64,000 bases of DNA, taken from contig BSBM01000436.1 in assembly GCA_027924585.1 (NCBI GenBank), forward strand, positions 9,625,001-9,689,000, in the 5' to 3' direction. The notes under the pieces were generated by a model. The model had not been told where the DNA came from and made no database searches. It saw nothing but the letters and a program-made list of their open reading frames with translations. A program made the position numbers and the translations under genes. Source of the stretch: Larix kaempferi. Taxonomy: Eukaryota > Streptophyta > Pinopsida > Pinales > Pinaceae. This document shows, piece by piece, positions 1 to 11,439 of the stretch (position 1 is its first letter; each line of letters begins with the position of its first letter).

Positions 1-2
1 TA

Positions 3-330
3 GCGCAATTGACCTTTCGCAAGGTAAATTTCCAAGGCGGTGAGCCAATGTCCTAGACCCCGGAATTGATCTAGGAGTTGCAAGAAGTCGACAACAGGGC
101 ATCACGGGCTGTGGAAGTCTAGTTTGATAGTATACTCTAGGGCTATATCACCAAGTTTTCAATTGACACGACAAAATCTTATAGCGAAGCCGAAATGGAA
201 TTTTTCAACGGACCGAGAGGCAGGTTCCTATTGTCACTACAGTTGTCCATTAAGATGCTCATCTGTGAAAAGGGAATATTGAATATGAACCTCAAGTAAA
301 AAAACCCTGGTGGGAAGAGGCTGTGGATGC
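3..330 (+). pseudogene. Coding-like remnant upstream of gag (possible C-terminal end of a 5' accessory ORF)
   Basis: Frame 3 reads through about 290 bases with four stops, all TAG (at MS*TP, LI*EL, EV*FD and IL*GY), and otherwise looks protein-like, ending KSYSEAEMEFFNGPRGRF and then CEKGILNMNLK before another stop. It sits immediately 5' of gag. Because an accessory ORF appears after the candidate LTR at 6.1 kb, this may be the C-terminal part of the equivalent ORF of this copy. That link is inference: the two fragments do not overlap, so homology cannot be tested here. Confidence 0.4.
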
Positions 331-564
331 CGTGAAGGCAGGGGGGGCGGCGAATGGAATGATACGGGGTAGATGGGTGCAAGTTATGACGAGACTGGGA
401 AGGAAGCCGAGGAAGAGAGTGGTCTTATGAGGGGAGGAGAAAGGTTTTGACAAGAGAATAGGCAGAGGACAGGGGAAGGTCCTGCTGCAATCGAAATGTA
501 AAACCGTGAAGGAAGACCACATGAGATGAGGAAACCTCAAAGTGAAGACAAGGAAAACTAGGCT

Positions 565-1919
565 ATGCCCCAGATAGAGGCAGTCTCAACCCCCAGCAGC
601 AATGTACCCACACCTCTGCTCCCTATATCACAACCAGGAATAAACATGAATTTGACACCACTGTGTTTGACGTATCAACAACAATCAAGAAGTAGCAGAT
701 CAACGACTGGAGGAAGAAATCCCAGGATGGCAGGTGAAGATGCAAAGTTACCTCTATTCCATGGAAATAGAACTGAGAACCCATAGCAATACTGGTTCTT
801 ATGTGAAGCTGTGTGGGTTCTTAAGCAAATTACGGATGATGACGCCAAGAAAGGTCAATTGGCGATGACTCTTCAGGGTCACGCATTGGATTGGTTCATG
901 AAATTTGTACAAGTTTCTGCGGGAAGTCCAGAGAAGACATTGGATGAAGTTAGAAAAGGATTAACTGACGAGTTCAGAAGCGCAATACATTATGGAACTG
1001 AAGGAGATCAAGCAGTATCCGAATGAAACTATTTGGGACTTTGACCAAGGGTTTAAAACATTAATGGAAAGAGTCAACTTTGAGATGAGCGACATTCAGC
1101 ATAAGGAATGGTTCATCGCAGCGTTACTACCTCATATTAGACTCCCGTTGATGCAACAAAAATTTGTGACACCGAGCAAGGTTCTGGAGATTGCGATGAG
1201 GTTAGAAGCTTCACCCGTTGATGAGAATGTAGCTGAAATGTCTCAGATCCTGACACAGTTGGAAAATATGACAATTCAGTTGCAAGATCTCAAGAAAGGT
1301 AAAGAGCACCGCGAAGAGGTTTGGTGTACTCGATGTTGTGTAGAGGGACATACCCAAGATAACTTCCTAGATTTCTGCAACTACCTAGTATTAGGAGCGC
1401 CGAACCCATTGAGTGGCGGAGGTATGCCATGGTGTCACATTTTTCAAGTCTATGGGCATCGACATGAGGAATGTCAATACATGCAGAAGATTGTCACGAA
1501 GCCGATGAACTTGTACTGTTCATTCTACAAAGCAGTTGGGCATGAAGACAAGGATTTTCGTGCATATGGCCTACTTCAGGAAAAAACGTATGACTCATAC
1601 TATGTAAAGGGGGATGACCATTGTGCAGTACAACAACCACAGCTACAGCCACAGATGGCCTAGTTGCCACCTCAACCGCAGGTGCAATTTGTATCGTAGC
1701 TGCAACAACAGTTTGTGCCACAACCATAGTATAACCAGATGCAGATGGCTCTACAGCAGCCATAGTACGTTCAGCCAGCGCAGTATGTTCAGCCAGCGCA
1801 GTGTGTTCAGCTGCAACCGAATCCCCTACGCGCTACTTGGGATCGGATGGGCCAATGACAGTATGGCAGTAATTAATTTCAAGAAGCGGGTGATGACTTT
1901 TGAAAATCAAGATCTCTGA
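565..1919 (+). pseudogene. gag: Gypsy gag polyprotein, broken
   Basis: Gag forms the particle and packages RNA. The N-terminal part starts at MPQIEAVS (565) and hits a TAG after NRTENP. It continues as a helical capsid-like region (QLAMTLQGHALDWF), shifts frame near 1000 and continues in the 992-1663 frame. Three zinc-knuckle-like segments follow: CTRCCVEGHTQDNFLDFC, CHIFQVYGHRHEEC (second Cys is Phe) and CSFYKAVGHEDKDF (second and last Cys lost). A Gln/Pro-rich tail with YVQPAQ repeats runs to about 1830 past several TAG stops. All three knuckles deviate from CX2CX4HX4C, which fits long neutral decay. Confidence 0.8.
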
Positions 1920-2117
1920 TTCATTGCTCCGTTGGATCCGACTGAAGGGCGATGATATGTTGAACCTGTAAAGGATGAAGTTGTAAGAGGATGGGATCAT
2001 GCATATAATATTTCATAAGACTACATCCATCCCACTACTGACGATGAACTTGGTTGGCACAGCTCTAGCTCTGCATCTTCCGACTCTGATGATTCTTTGG
2101 AGAACTAGCAGAATTGC

Positions 2118-3047
2118 ATGCATGAGGTATCGTTTAGAAAATGTGGGTTGATCACACAGTTGTTGTGTCGTGTTGTGACTAGGACTATTGAATTACCAAT
2201 ATACGAAGGGCTGCCCGAGTTGTCTAAATTTCTAGTAACATTTGAAGCTAAGGTGTCAGAACCACAACGATTACTGGCGTTGGAGGAAGCGCCGAAGGCT
2301 ACTCCAACACGATGGTGGGAGACCCATAAGAAGTCGATTACTAGATGGTCGCAGTGTTGAAGATTGATGACGGTTCACTTTGGTAGCACAGAAGTCTACC
2401 ACACTAGAAAATATGATAGGTGGACTGACCCTGGAAGTCATCTGATTGAATGTCAGAAATTGTGGGCCTCGTGACCAAAGGATGAATGAATCCATTCCTT
2501 TTTCCACACACTAGATGAAATGCCGCGATCTTGGTATGCCTTGGCTGAGCTACGCAGAGAGATTACCACTTGGTTGGAATTGACAGTTTGCTTCACTAAT
2601 ACCTTCAGTTTCGCGGATTCCAATCCAAACGTTGTTCTGAAGGTGGTTCCAGTTGCCTACCCTGTGGACCCGCATACGCATTGTCATATGCATTCGATGA
2701 TTGAATGTTATAATATTACTGGAGGACCAGAGGATGGTGATGACCCACAAAATATCAATATTCCAGAATCAGAAGGGAGACGGGATGTCGTAGCACCTGA
2801 CACACCAACAGATCCGATAAGTCAGCCGTTGAAGCTTAGGAAGGTCAACATTGGGACAGAGGAGAACCCCAAGTTTGCTAATGTCGGGGACTACTGGGAT
2901 GAAGAAATGATGGAAAAGGTCACTGACCTGTTGCATGAGTTCCAAGATTTGTTCCCTATGAAGTTTTTCGAGATGAAAGGAATATTGGGGGATCTAGGGG
3001 ACATGAAGATTCCCTTGAAGCCATATGTGAAACCCATAAGGCAGTGA
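2118..3047 (+). pseudogene. Gypsy protease-to-RT linker region, broken
   Basis: Two open pieces (2118-2360 and 2520-3047) cover the region between gag and RT. The second ends in the segment that precedes RT in gypsy pol: residues such as ISQPLKLRKVNIGTEE, DLLHEFQDLFP and GDMKIPLKPYVKPIRQ, then a TGA where the chain should go on to the PYRLN segment. I found no clear DSG/DTG aspartic-protease triad; the protease may be deleted or unrecognisable. The 2118-2360 piece (PIYEGLPELSKFLVTFEAKV, then TPTRWWETHKKSI) is gag-like in character and its place here is unclear. Confidence 0.6.
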
Positions 3048-3048
3048 C

Positions 3049-4300
3049 CATATCGCCTGAATCTACAACATAAGGAAAGGGTCAAATTGAATTTGACAGA
3101 ATGCTGGATGCTGGAATAATTGAGCCAGTCAGAGAATCAAAATGGATTAGTCCCATGGTAGTTCAGAACAAGAAGAAAGGTGAGGTTCAGATTTGTGTTG
3201 ACCCAAGGAAGTTGAATAATGCGTGTATGCATGATCCATTTCCAAAGCCGTTTACCGACGAGGTACTAGAAGGAGTGGGTGGTCAAGAAATGTATTCCTT
3301 CACGGATGGCTTTTATGGCTATCACCATATTAGGTTCATGAAGGAAGATCGCCACAAGACAACATTCATGACTGAATGGGGTTGTTTCCAGTACACCATG
3401 ATGCCATTCGGGCTAAAGAACGCCCCTATGGTATTCTCCCGGGTTGTTGTCGCTGCATTCTGAGATTTTTATTCAGAAGTTTCTGCAAATCTATATGGAT
3501 GAATGGATAGTTTATGGATTGATCAGCGACCATCTGGAAAATCTGCGACTAATGCTAGAGCACTGTAGACAACATCAGATCTCACTGAACGTGAAGAAGT
3601 GAATTTTCTGTGCACCATTTGGGATGTTGATGGGTCACATCATTTGCAAGCAAGGATTGTTGGTTGACCGCACAAAGATTGCAATGATTTTGAGCTTGAC
3701 ACCACTGACAAATGTAAATCAGTTGAGAGCGATGCTGGGAAACCAGGGTACTATCGCAAGTTTATCCGGGGTTATGCTGCGATCACGGCTCCTATGGAAA
3801 AGCTACTAAAGAAGGATGCGGTATTATTATGGAATCCAGAATGTCAAGTAAGTTTCGAGACGCTAAAGGCTAAGATGGATTCTACACAAATATTGGTATT
3901 TCCTTATTGGAGCAAAGAATTCCATGTCCACGTGGATGCATCATCGATTACGCTGGGCGTAGTGCTCACGCAATCAGGGGAAGGAGATCTGGATCACCCA
4001 ATTCCTTTTGCGAGTCAGAAGTTTTCATCAGCGGAGAGAAATTATATGACTACCAAGAGGGAAGGTCTGGCGATGGTATATGCGCTACATAAGTTTAGGC
4101 ATTACTCGTTGGGGGGTCATTTCAAGATGTTCACAAACCATTCTGCTTTGAAATATCTGGTCAATAAGCCTATGTTGGGGTGGAATATATGCTGTTGGAT
4201 ACTTCTCTTTTAGGAGTTTGATTTTGAGGTAATTGTGAAGCTAGGTCGCTTGAAAGCAGGGCCAGATCATTTATCACGAATCGAGATAGGTGAGGAGCCA
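3049..4300 (+). pseudogene. pol: Gypsy reverse transcriptase and RNase H, broken
   Basis: RT motifs are visible: MLDAGIIEPVRESKWISPMV, VCVDP-like FQICVDPRKLN, SFTDGFYGYHHI and FQYTMMPFGLKNAPM. The catalytic box reads YMDE at 3493-3504, so the second aspartate of YXDD is glutamate. After a frame change, connection and RNase H follow: LLKKDAVLLWNPECQVSFETLK, HVHVDASSITLGVVL, then FTNHSALKYLVNKP where the family has TDHSAL. A TAG at 4210 cuts the frame, and code resumes as DFEVIVKLGRLKAGPDHLSR. The motif losses and at least three frame breaks make it non-functional. Confidence 0.85.
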
Positions 4301-4309
4301 ACAAACATT

Positions 4310-5600
4310 GAAGATGGTTTTCCCAACGTGCAACTATTCAGAGTTGAGGTGGCTGATGACTTCTACGAATAAATAATTCAGTTTTTGGTGACGGGAACCG
4401 CACCAGAGGATTTTACCACTAGTCAGAAGAAGCAGTTGGTGGTTAAGGTCACATAAGTCCATTTGATCATCGGACAGCTTTATAAACTAGGACCAGACGA
4501 GATCTTGAGGTGTTTTGTCCTACCTCATGAACAAGGGAAGATATTAGAAGAGCACATGCAGGAGTGGCTGGTGGACACTATGGAGGTCGCGCTACTGCCA
4601 AGAAGGTTGTTTGTGTAGGGCTTTGGTGGCCCACTCTTCATAACGATGCGATGGATTATGCGCGAACTTGCAACATCTGTCAATGAACTGGAAAACCATC
4701 ACGACGGGATGAAATGTCGTTGGTACCTCAAGTGACATTGCAGCCCCTTACTAAATGGTCTGTGGATTTCATGGGCCCCATCAACCCACCTGGGAAGCAA
4801 ACTATTGCATGGTACATAATTACAATGACAGATTATTTGACCAGATGGGTGGAGGCCACACCCATTATAGATTGCACTGATGCGACAGTAGCACGATTCT
4901 TGTTTGATAATATTGTTACTCGATTTGGATGCTCGAAGATATTGATGAGTGAATAGGGTAGTCACTTCATCAATCGCATAGTCAACGCATTGAAAGAAGA
5001 GCTTCAGATACAACATAAGAAGAGTACCCCGTACCATATGCAGGAAAATGGCACAGTGGAGGCTTTCAACAAAGTATTGGAGCATGCACTTACAAAGGTG
5101 TGTAACACAAACCGCGATGACTGCAATTTGAATATTCCCGCAATCTTGTGGGCATATCGCACCACTTGTAAAACGTTGATGGGACATACACCATTTAAAT
5201 TGGTGTATGGGAAAGATGTAGTTATGACTATGGAGTACATTGTTCTGATTCTGCACATAGCAGCAACGACAGGCATGAATGATGAGGCAACGTTAGAAGA
5301 ATGAATGGTGCAGCTGGTGTAGCTTGAAGAGGACCGCTTTATCGTAGGTTTTCACCAGCGCGTGGAGAAGGATCGGCAAAAAGCTTGGAACGATCAACAT
5401 ATAAAAAAAATAGTTTCAATAAGGTGACTTGGTGCTACTGTATGACAGCAAGTTCATGCAGCATCCCATAAAGTTACAGATGCATTGCTTGGGACCATAT
5501 CTCATTAGTTGCATTACTTCAGGAGGCGCAGTACAGCTGCGATAGTTAGATGGAGCGCTGCTACTCAAGCTTCTGAACGGTAGCACGCTGAAGCGCTAAA
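4310..5600 (+). pseudogene. Gypsy integrase, broken
   Basis: The N-terminal zinc-binding region (about 4530-4690) is shifted out of frame. The core begins at 4714 with LTKWSVDFMGPINPPGKQT and DYLTRWVEATPI. The second catalytic position reads SE followed by a TAG (4951-4956), where the family has SDQG. The last catalytic glutamate is kept in the NGTVEAFNK segment. The C-terminal part contains IPAILWAYRTTCKTLMGHTP and FKLVYGKDV, and a further frame to about 5580 carries the C-terminal domain (LGDLVLL-like region). Two of the visible defects hit active-site positions. Confidence 0.82.
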
Positions 5601-5640
5601 GGACAGGAAAGGAGCCGCGCGATGCTTAAGGCATTACGCA

Positions 5641-6130
5641 AGTAACAAATAATAAAATGGGATGCTAGGTGGCAGGATGGCACACTAGTAGGAACAGAAT
5701 GCGCAAGTCAGAATGATGATAGTGCGGTTAGGGAGCCATGTTGCGATAGCCGCAGGGTCATGACATAATCAAATCAACAATAAATGCAGATAGTTAAATG
5801 CAGTTAACCAACGACGCTCGGTGAAGTGACCTGTAGTTATGGCGGATCCGACCATTAGATTGACCGGATCGACGGTAGATTCGGGCAGTTAATGCATGAT
5901 TTGGTCATGATGATTGGCATGATTTGGTCATGATGATGGAGGGATCGATTTGGCACTATAAGAACGGGCTGAGGCTGGTCGTAAGCCATTATTTTGCAAT
6001 GTTTGCATTGAGCCGAGTAGTGGTGAGTTACATTGCGCAAGGATGAGTAGAGTTGTAGAGCAGAGTGCATTGTGTTGAGTGAGTTCTCAAGTAGGGTAAG
6101 GTTGAGAAACAATTCTCCATTGCGAGGGAC
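5641..6130 (+). repeat. Candidate LTR or promoter segment between pol of element 1 and the next accessory ORF
   Basis: This stretch follows integrase and precedes an accessory ORF, so an LTR is expected by position. It has no ORF, holds a TATA-like box (TATAAG at 5957-5962) and a short direct repeat (GATTTGGTCATGATGAT at about 5900 and 5924). I could not fix TG...CA ends or a primer site; GTGGAATGCAGAG near 6134 only loosely resembles the initiator-Met site. The second LTR copy is not in the window, so the call is inferential. Confidence 0.35.
5957..5962 (+). promoter_or_regulatory. TATA-like box in candidate LTR of element 1
   Basis: TATAAG lies in GGCACTATAAGAACGGG, ahead of a GC-richer segment. 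Plant LTR promoters typically have such a box at the U3/R border. It supports, but does not prove, that 5641-6130 contains an LTR. Confidence 0.35.
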
Positions 6131-6137
6131 CAGTGTG

Positions 6138-7273
6138 GAATGCAGAGTGAACCAGACACGGTTGAGATTTCAAGTGAAGTGGAATCACCAGTCACCCCTG
6201 TCACAATTGAGGAGGAAGTTGCTAGTATGCCAGGTGGGTCATCATCATTGGTGAGGAAGAAGAGGGGGGGGCAGTGGCCTAGCTCCCCACTGTTAGGGAA
6301 GAGGTAGACCAGAGCATCTGCACAACTGCTGGAGGAGGTACCTACACAAGTGATTCCATCGAGATCAGGAGTTGTGGAGTCAGCGGCTTGAGCAGGGGTG
6401 TTCACTGTGGATATCCTTGGGTATATACCTCCCTGTCAACTTGGTATGTAGCCCCGGAAGCTTACGAAGAACCATAGATACCAAGTCAAGATACCGGAGA
6501 CCCCACAAGGAATGGTGTGCACCACCAACATTGTGCCTGCATTGATGCAGATGAAGTACGCTGATCACGATCTGTTGGTGTTGTAGGACATTATGACAGA
6601 ACCTTTTGTGTCGAGAGCAGTAGTTGGAGGCGGCCCAATGCCACGCATTCCATATGATTGGGTGCGCGGATTGGACAAAGAAGGACTGTTGGGTTTGGTC
6701 AACATGCCGCACTTTAGGCGGTTGACTGAGGAAAATGCCTGCGTTAAGCATCTTTTGGCCTGTTTTCATGGAGGAATTTTGTGGTTGGACAGACCGGTCA
6801 CCATCACGATCGACCTGATTTCAGAGATCATGGGGTTGCCGAAGGATGGGCCAGACCCCTCACAGTATTTTCAGGGGAAAAACAATGACAAGAAGCTTGC
6901 GGTGAGGTTGGAGACGCGCTATGAATTGCAGCACGACGGATGGGCATACCACCTCGACAACATTAATGATCCGGTGGTTCACATCGGAGCACAGATCTTG
7001 GATACTAAAATAGTCAGGAATAACCGACCCAACCAAGGAAATTTAGGGGTCATTGCATGCACCGATTTGTGTGCGCAAGGGGTACAAATGAACTGGTCAC
7101 TCTTTTTGTTGAACCAGTCGATGGAGGATGCAGCAAAGGTCCAGGCGAGCAAGCAGTCATTTGCATATAGCTGGTTGTTGATCTTAATCGCGCTTGTCGC
7201 TTGGATGGATCCCGATGACTATCAAGGGATGGACGTAGATGCGGTAAAGGTTTGTAAAGATGGGTGGTTATAG
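6138..7273 (+). pseudogene. Accessory ORF downstream of element 1, resembling plant transposon-associated domain
   Basis: A frame from about 6138 (MQSEPDTVEISSEVESPVTP) runs to a TAG near 6306. The main open stretch is 6593-7273 (226 aa). The latter carries LLACFHGGILW, DRPVTITIDLISEIMGLPKDG, a charged middle, AYHLDNINDP, and a hydrophobic SWLLILIALVAW near the end. The pattern V-x-I-T-x-D-x-I-x-x-I-x-G-L-P resembles domains named putative plant transposon protein; this is from memory of the family. The C-terminus is cut: from about 7262 the sequence is homologous to an LTR of another family, so KDGWL and the stop are not native. It is not gag or pol. Confidence 0.5.
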
Positions 7274-8319
7274 AATCAGGTTTCTGTCACCTTGGTGATG
7301 TGGAGATGAGTTATGCGAGCTTGTAATGTATTCCTTCCTTAACATCTACTTAACATATCAATACCAACTTGTAACTGTGCACTTCGTAGTGATTGACAAC
7401 CTACAGAATTCGTTGAATCGTTGTTTGTTTACCCTTATAACTATGCATTCATCCTACTTAACATTACTTCGCATCATTCATACATATGTGTTCTTATTAC
7501 TTAACATGACATTCTCATTCACATACATATGAAATAAAATTCATAAGCATAATCATAACATGAACAAAAAGCATATCATAGATTCACACACATACACAGG
7601 GATTTACGTGGTTCACCCCCCCATATGGGAGATACATCCATGGGAACTGTTATTATTAATGGAATGGGTAATAGTTCTAGTATGCGCACTCAGTTGCAAA
7701 CTCTTCTCTACAATAGACCTCTGTGCACTCAGCTACAAAGTCTTTACCTCTATAGATCTCTCTCAGTCTAGATCTAGCAATATATAACATAAGTCTAACA
7801 AGGTATCTGGAAATCTAACCCTTCCTTATACAAAATTTCCCTTTATATAGATGTGCCCGAAGGTCACATATTAGTATAACTATGGGCCAAACCCCATAGT
7901 ATCCTTAAACCTAAAATGGCATGGTTCTCCTGTTGACCACACTTTTCCTTAACTTTGTTGGAGCTCTACTATCCTTTTGAGCTGCTCCTTCAAACTCTGA
8001 CGCTTCTTCTGACAGTCGCAGTTCTAACCGCGTGGATCTAACTCTACAGTGGTGCATCCTTTGCACCATTCTACTTCTTTACTCACTTCTCCTATAGCTG
8101 ACAGTTCACCCCTTCATTCATAACTTCTCCAACTACCTCCGGTCGTCCTTAGTACTTCGTCTTTACTAAGGGGATATGTCATTTCCTGTCGACTTCACTT
8201 CGTTCCATACCCTCCTCCCGGGAATCGCAGAGTTGCTTCTCCCAAAACTGGTCAATGTTAGGCCTCGCCTAACTGTACCTTTGTCATCAAAACTTCCAGC
8301 ACTTGGGCTGTGCCCAACA
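7262..8319 (-). repeat. LTR fragment of family H, reverse orientation, 3' end truncated
   Basis: The reverse complement aligns end to end with solo LTR H at 21305-22391 over about 1.05 kb. Shared blocks include TACAGTTAGGCGAGGCCT, TGTGACCTTCGGGCACATCT and CAGCTGAGTGCACAGA variants. Read on the minus strand it begins TGTTGGGCACAG at 8319, matching the LTR start. Homology stops at about 7262, about 130 bp short of the H 3' end, where the accessory ORF begins. So this LTR lost its U5 end in the rearrangement that joined it to the ORF. Confidence 0.8.
7843..7849 (-). promoter_or_regulatory. TATA box of family H LTR (minus copy)
   Basis: The minus strand reads CATCTATATAAAGGG, aligned with CATCTATATATAAGGG in the solo LTR at about 21690. 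Conservation of this box between two otherwise diverged copies supports it as the LTR promoter. Confidence 0.5.
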
Positions 8320-9290
8320 TCCATAATTTTAGCTTTTTGGAAGGATTCAATGACGAATTGCAACTCCTTTGATGAGACTTATTTCATACAAAGTAGAGAT
8401 TACAAAGTATTCTTGTTTTTATAATGTCTTCTTACATTCAAAGTAGAGATTGCAAGGTCACTCGCATAAGTATTCAATGGATAATATGGAATGATACTCA
8501 CCATCTTGTTGCAAAATGTTATTTATTATGGTAGGGACAATAATTTGTTTTTCTAAAAAAAAAGTTGTTGGAGATGGGAAACAAACATAATAGAACAAAA
8601 AATTCTAGATGAAAGGATCTATCTCTTGAAAAGCTCCATGATCTAAGAGAAAAATCAAGGTTGGGCATGGAAAGATATAGACATGCAACTGCCACTACAA
8701 CAGATACTAGCACAATGAACAACACAATGACTTCTAGTTCATCTCCACAAGTGAATCGAATGCGCCCAATGGATCCCATTCAAATTCCATCAGCAAGTCA
8801 TCCTCAAACCAATATTCATCACCAACCAATGATGAAGTGCTTCAGGACATTCAAATATTGGAAAAAGCTAATTATGTAGAAATGGATGTGCATCGAGTTG
8901 TGGATTTTTAGTCTCTCGAAAAAGACCACACACATGTCAAACACACTCCCAATCCGGAACAACATGTGAATGAAGTGCCACAACAAAGCAGTGGTGGGAC
9001 TCGTACTGATCAATATGGCTTAATTGAATGAGGTAACTATTTCGTGCTATGTACATAGGTTAGTCATGTAATTATTTATGCATGCATGTCTAATGTTATT
9101 CATGTTATATTGTTTATTTCATGTTATGTTAGATAATTCATTTCATGTTATATAGATCTTGATACCTTAGATTCTTTATTTCATGTTTATGTTATGTTTA
9201 AGTTCATATTACCATACATTGATGTATTATTGATACCATTATATGATTTAAATCATTACATGTTTTAAACCATATTCATTCTCCAATAAT
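8320..9290. other. Unassigned region with a Ser/Thr/Met-rich coding-like fragment
   Basis: A plus-strand frame at 8661-8879 gives a Thr/Ser-rich stretch (YRHATATTTDTSTMNNTMTS), and a neighbouring frame at about 8836-9031 reads DEVLQDIQILEKANY and then, past a stop, HTPNPEQHVNEVPQQSSGG before TAA. The two together look like the degenerate tail of a protein, but no family was recognised. The remainder to 9290 is AT-rich (many TTCATGTTATGTTA-like words) with no feature seen. Confidence 0.25.
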
Positions 9291-9323
9291 CATCACGCTT
9301 CATCGAAACAATTCTCGTTTCCA

Positions 9324-9512
9324 CCATCAACGTTGACATCATCCTCCCCATGTCGATGTTGTCACCATCGCCATTCTCATCATCCCCATTGTCACGATTG
9401 TGGCCATCGAATTCCATCCCCATTCCCATTGCCACCATCAATGTCACCATCATCCTCCTCATGCCCATGTTGTCACCATCGCCACCTTCATCATCCCCAT
9501 CACCACCATCAA
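9324..9512 (+). repeat. C-rich minisatellite, two units of about 111 bp
   Basis: The block around CATCATCCTCCCCATGTCGA, TGTTGTCACCATCGCCATTC at 9330-9395 recurs at about 9442-9510 with substitutions. The strand is strongly pyrimidine-biased (CATCAC, CCATC words), so its translations are low-complexity His/Pro/Ser or Gly/Asp strings. No gene is implied. Confidence 0.7.
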
Positions 9513-9540
9513 ACACCCTTGAAGGCTCATGCTTGAAGGG

Positions 9541-11430
9541 ATTGAGTCACTTTCATGTTCATGTTCTTGTTTGAATTAAGCCCTAAGTATGCCTTCAAAG
9601 ACTAACTTTAGCAAAACTATTTTTATCATGTGTTGGTCACTCACATGGCCCACTTTATTTTGTAAACTCTCCCTATTAGTGTTTATTTTTCATATATTCA
9701 GTCCAAGGAAGCATTTTTTCACAAAATTGAAATTCCATTCAAGTAAAAAGCTATTAAATAAATAAAAATTTAAGACTTGACTAAAAGACATAGTTAAAAA
9801 AAATAAGGTGTTCCCCTCCAAGTGCTTCAAAGATGACTAAAAAATATACTTTCAACTCCAACATTCAGGTATGCTATGTGGCTCTACTCACATGCAATAC
9901 GAACACCTATGTGGCTCTAGTTTCATGCAACACAACCCAAGCCACAAAACTTCAAATAGAAAAAGACACCCACCATAATTAATTTCAATGGGTATCTCAC
10001 CCATCCAACAATTAATCATCCAGGAGTTTCTCTCAACCATATGCAACACAATATTCAAACTTTCCCTTCTCTTCTAACGAGTCCCTCATGACATCTATCT
10101 CTTCTAGTGCTCTAGTGTGGTCATCAAGAATAAGATCCAATGACTGAACTCTATAAACCTAGAGTGGTATACCATTATGTCATGAATATCACCACTACTT
10201 GCCTTCTATCCACCCTTATTATATTCGACAAACTTAAATAAAAAAGACCCTAATTTAAATTGTTGCTAAAGTTTCTCAAGAATAAAAGTATGTGAGATAT
10301 TTGGGAACCCCAAGTAAAATGCCTCACAAAGGGAAATTCCAAGTAATTTTTAGAAATTGACAAATTAGGTTCTGTTGATGCCTCGGTTGTGTAAGTGTTG
10401 GAATGGTGTTCAAGGAAAACAACAGGGGATGAAAACCCAACCAAAGGCTTCAGATAATCCTACACAAGTTTTACCCTATCCTCGAGTTGTTTGGTGTGGT
10501 TAACACCCACGGATACAAAGGCCTCCGTGAGCACTTGTGTGTGTTTGATCCTAGAAAGGATCTGTCTACCTATGAAGAAAGACAATAGTTTTCCTAACCC
10601 TAAGAGTTAGTCTAACTTGAAAAATAAATCTAATCTAAGTCAGGCCTATTCTAACAGGAGTGATTTGTTTATGCACAAGATAACTTGATCTGGAAATATA
10701 CTAAATCCTTTCACCAATTTGACAGACATGCAAAATTGGATCTTGAATCAGTAGCTTAAGATATAATCAGTTAAAGAAATTCAACCAATAATAGCTTAAG
10801 AATTAAGTACATACAAGCTTATCCTGTATCTAGAATGTTAATTGACAAATTAACATTAACTCAATGTTTTCTATAAATCATTTGCAGAAATAGATAAAAT
10901 GTTTTAGATAAAGACATTCATTTAAAACATCAATTGCAGCGATCATAAGTTGAGAGAAATCTGAACTATAAACCAATGCAGATTACTAATTGCAAACAAT
11001 AAACAATATTAGTGGATATGTTGAAGCAAAATCACAATCCATCAAAAACATTTGACAAATTATAACATAAGAGATAGCTAAAGAAAACTGACTGTGTATT
11101 AAGGCTTGCAAAACATTACATAGTCTGCAACAACAGAGCGTCTCCAGTCTCTTTTGGCGATTATTTCCCCTAACCATCCATCCCTTGCTATGAGATCTAA
11201 AACCCTTTAAATAATAATTACAAAGCAATAATTCAGGATCAAATCTCCCACATAGCACGAATAGTCAAAACTAAATTATCCTAAAAATGGCCAAGAAAAG
11301 ACTACCTCTTGGCCTACAATATCTAACAATCCTTATACATAGGAATAATAAACTAATTCGGATCCCAAAACCAGGCATCATACAATTCAAAGGATTACAC
11401 CACATATTTTTGAGAACATCCTGTCATAAG
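9541..11430. other. Unassigned AT-rich intergenic stretch
   Basis: No long frame, LTR boundary, RNA gene or recognisable domain was found. Short ORFs here have no protein character. A homopolymer-rich segment lies at 9700-9840. Confidence 0.5.
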
Positions 11431-11439
11431 TTGAGAAGA

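Larger units (their letters stand above)
1..5640 (+). mobile_element. Element 1: decayed Ty3/gypsy retrotransposon, internal region (left end outside window)
   Basis: The order gag, protease linker, reverse transcriptase, RNase H, integrase on the plus strand is the Ty3/gypsy order. The left end lies outside the window. Each domain is recognisable from motifs described in the sub-entries, but frames shift repeatedly and many stops interrupt the code, so this is a dead copy. A coding-like stretch precedes gag and a candidate LTR follows integrase. Family assignment rests on domain order and conserved residues; no flanking target duplication can be checked. Confidence 0.85.

Noticed and set aside
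8519-8879. Possible hAT transposase C-terminus near EKLHDLREKSRLGMERYR
   Set aside because: The resemblance is a few residues only; no dimerisation motif or inverted repeats were found.
9265-9574. Overlapping ORFs on both strands in the C-rich minisatellite
   Set aside because: Low-complexity translations of a simple repeat.
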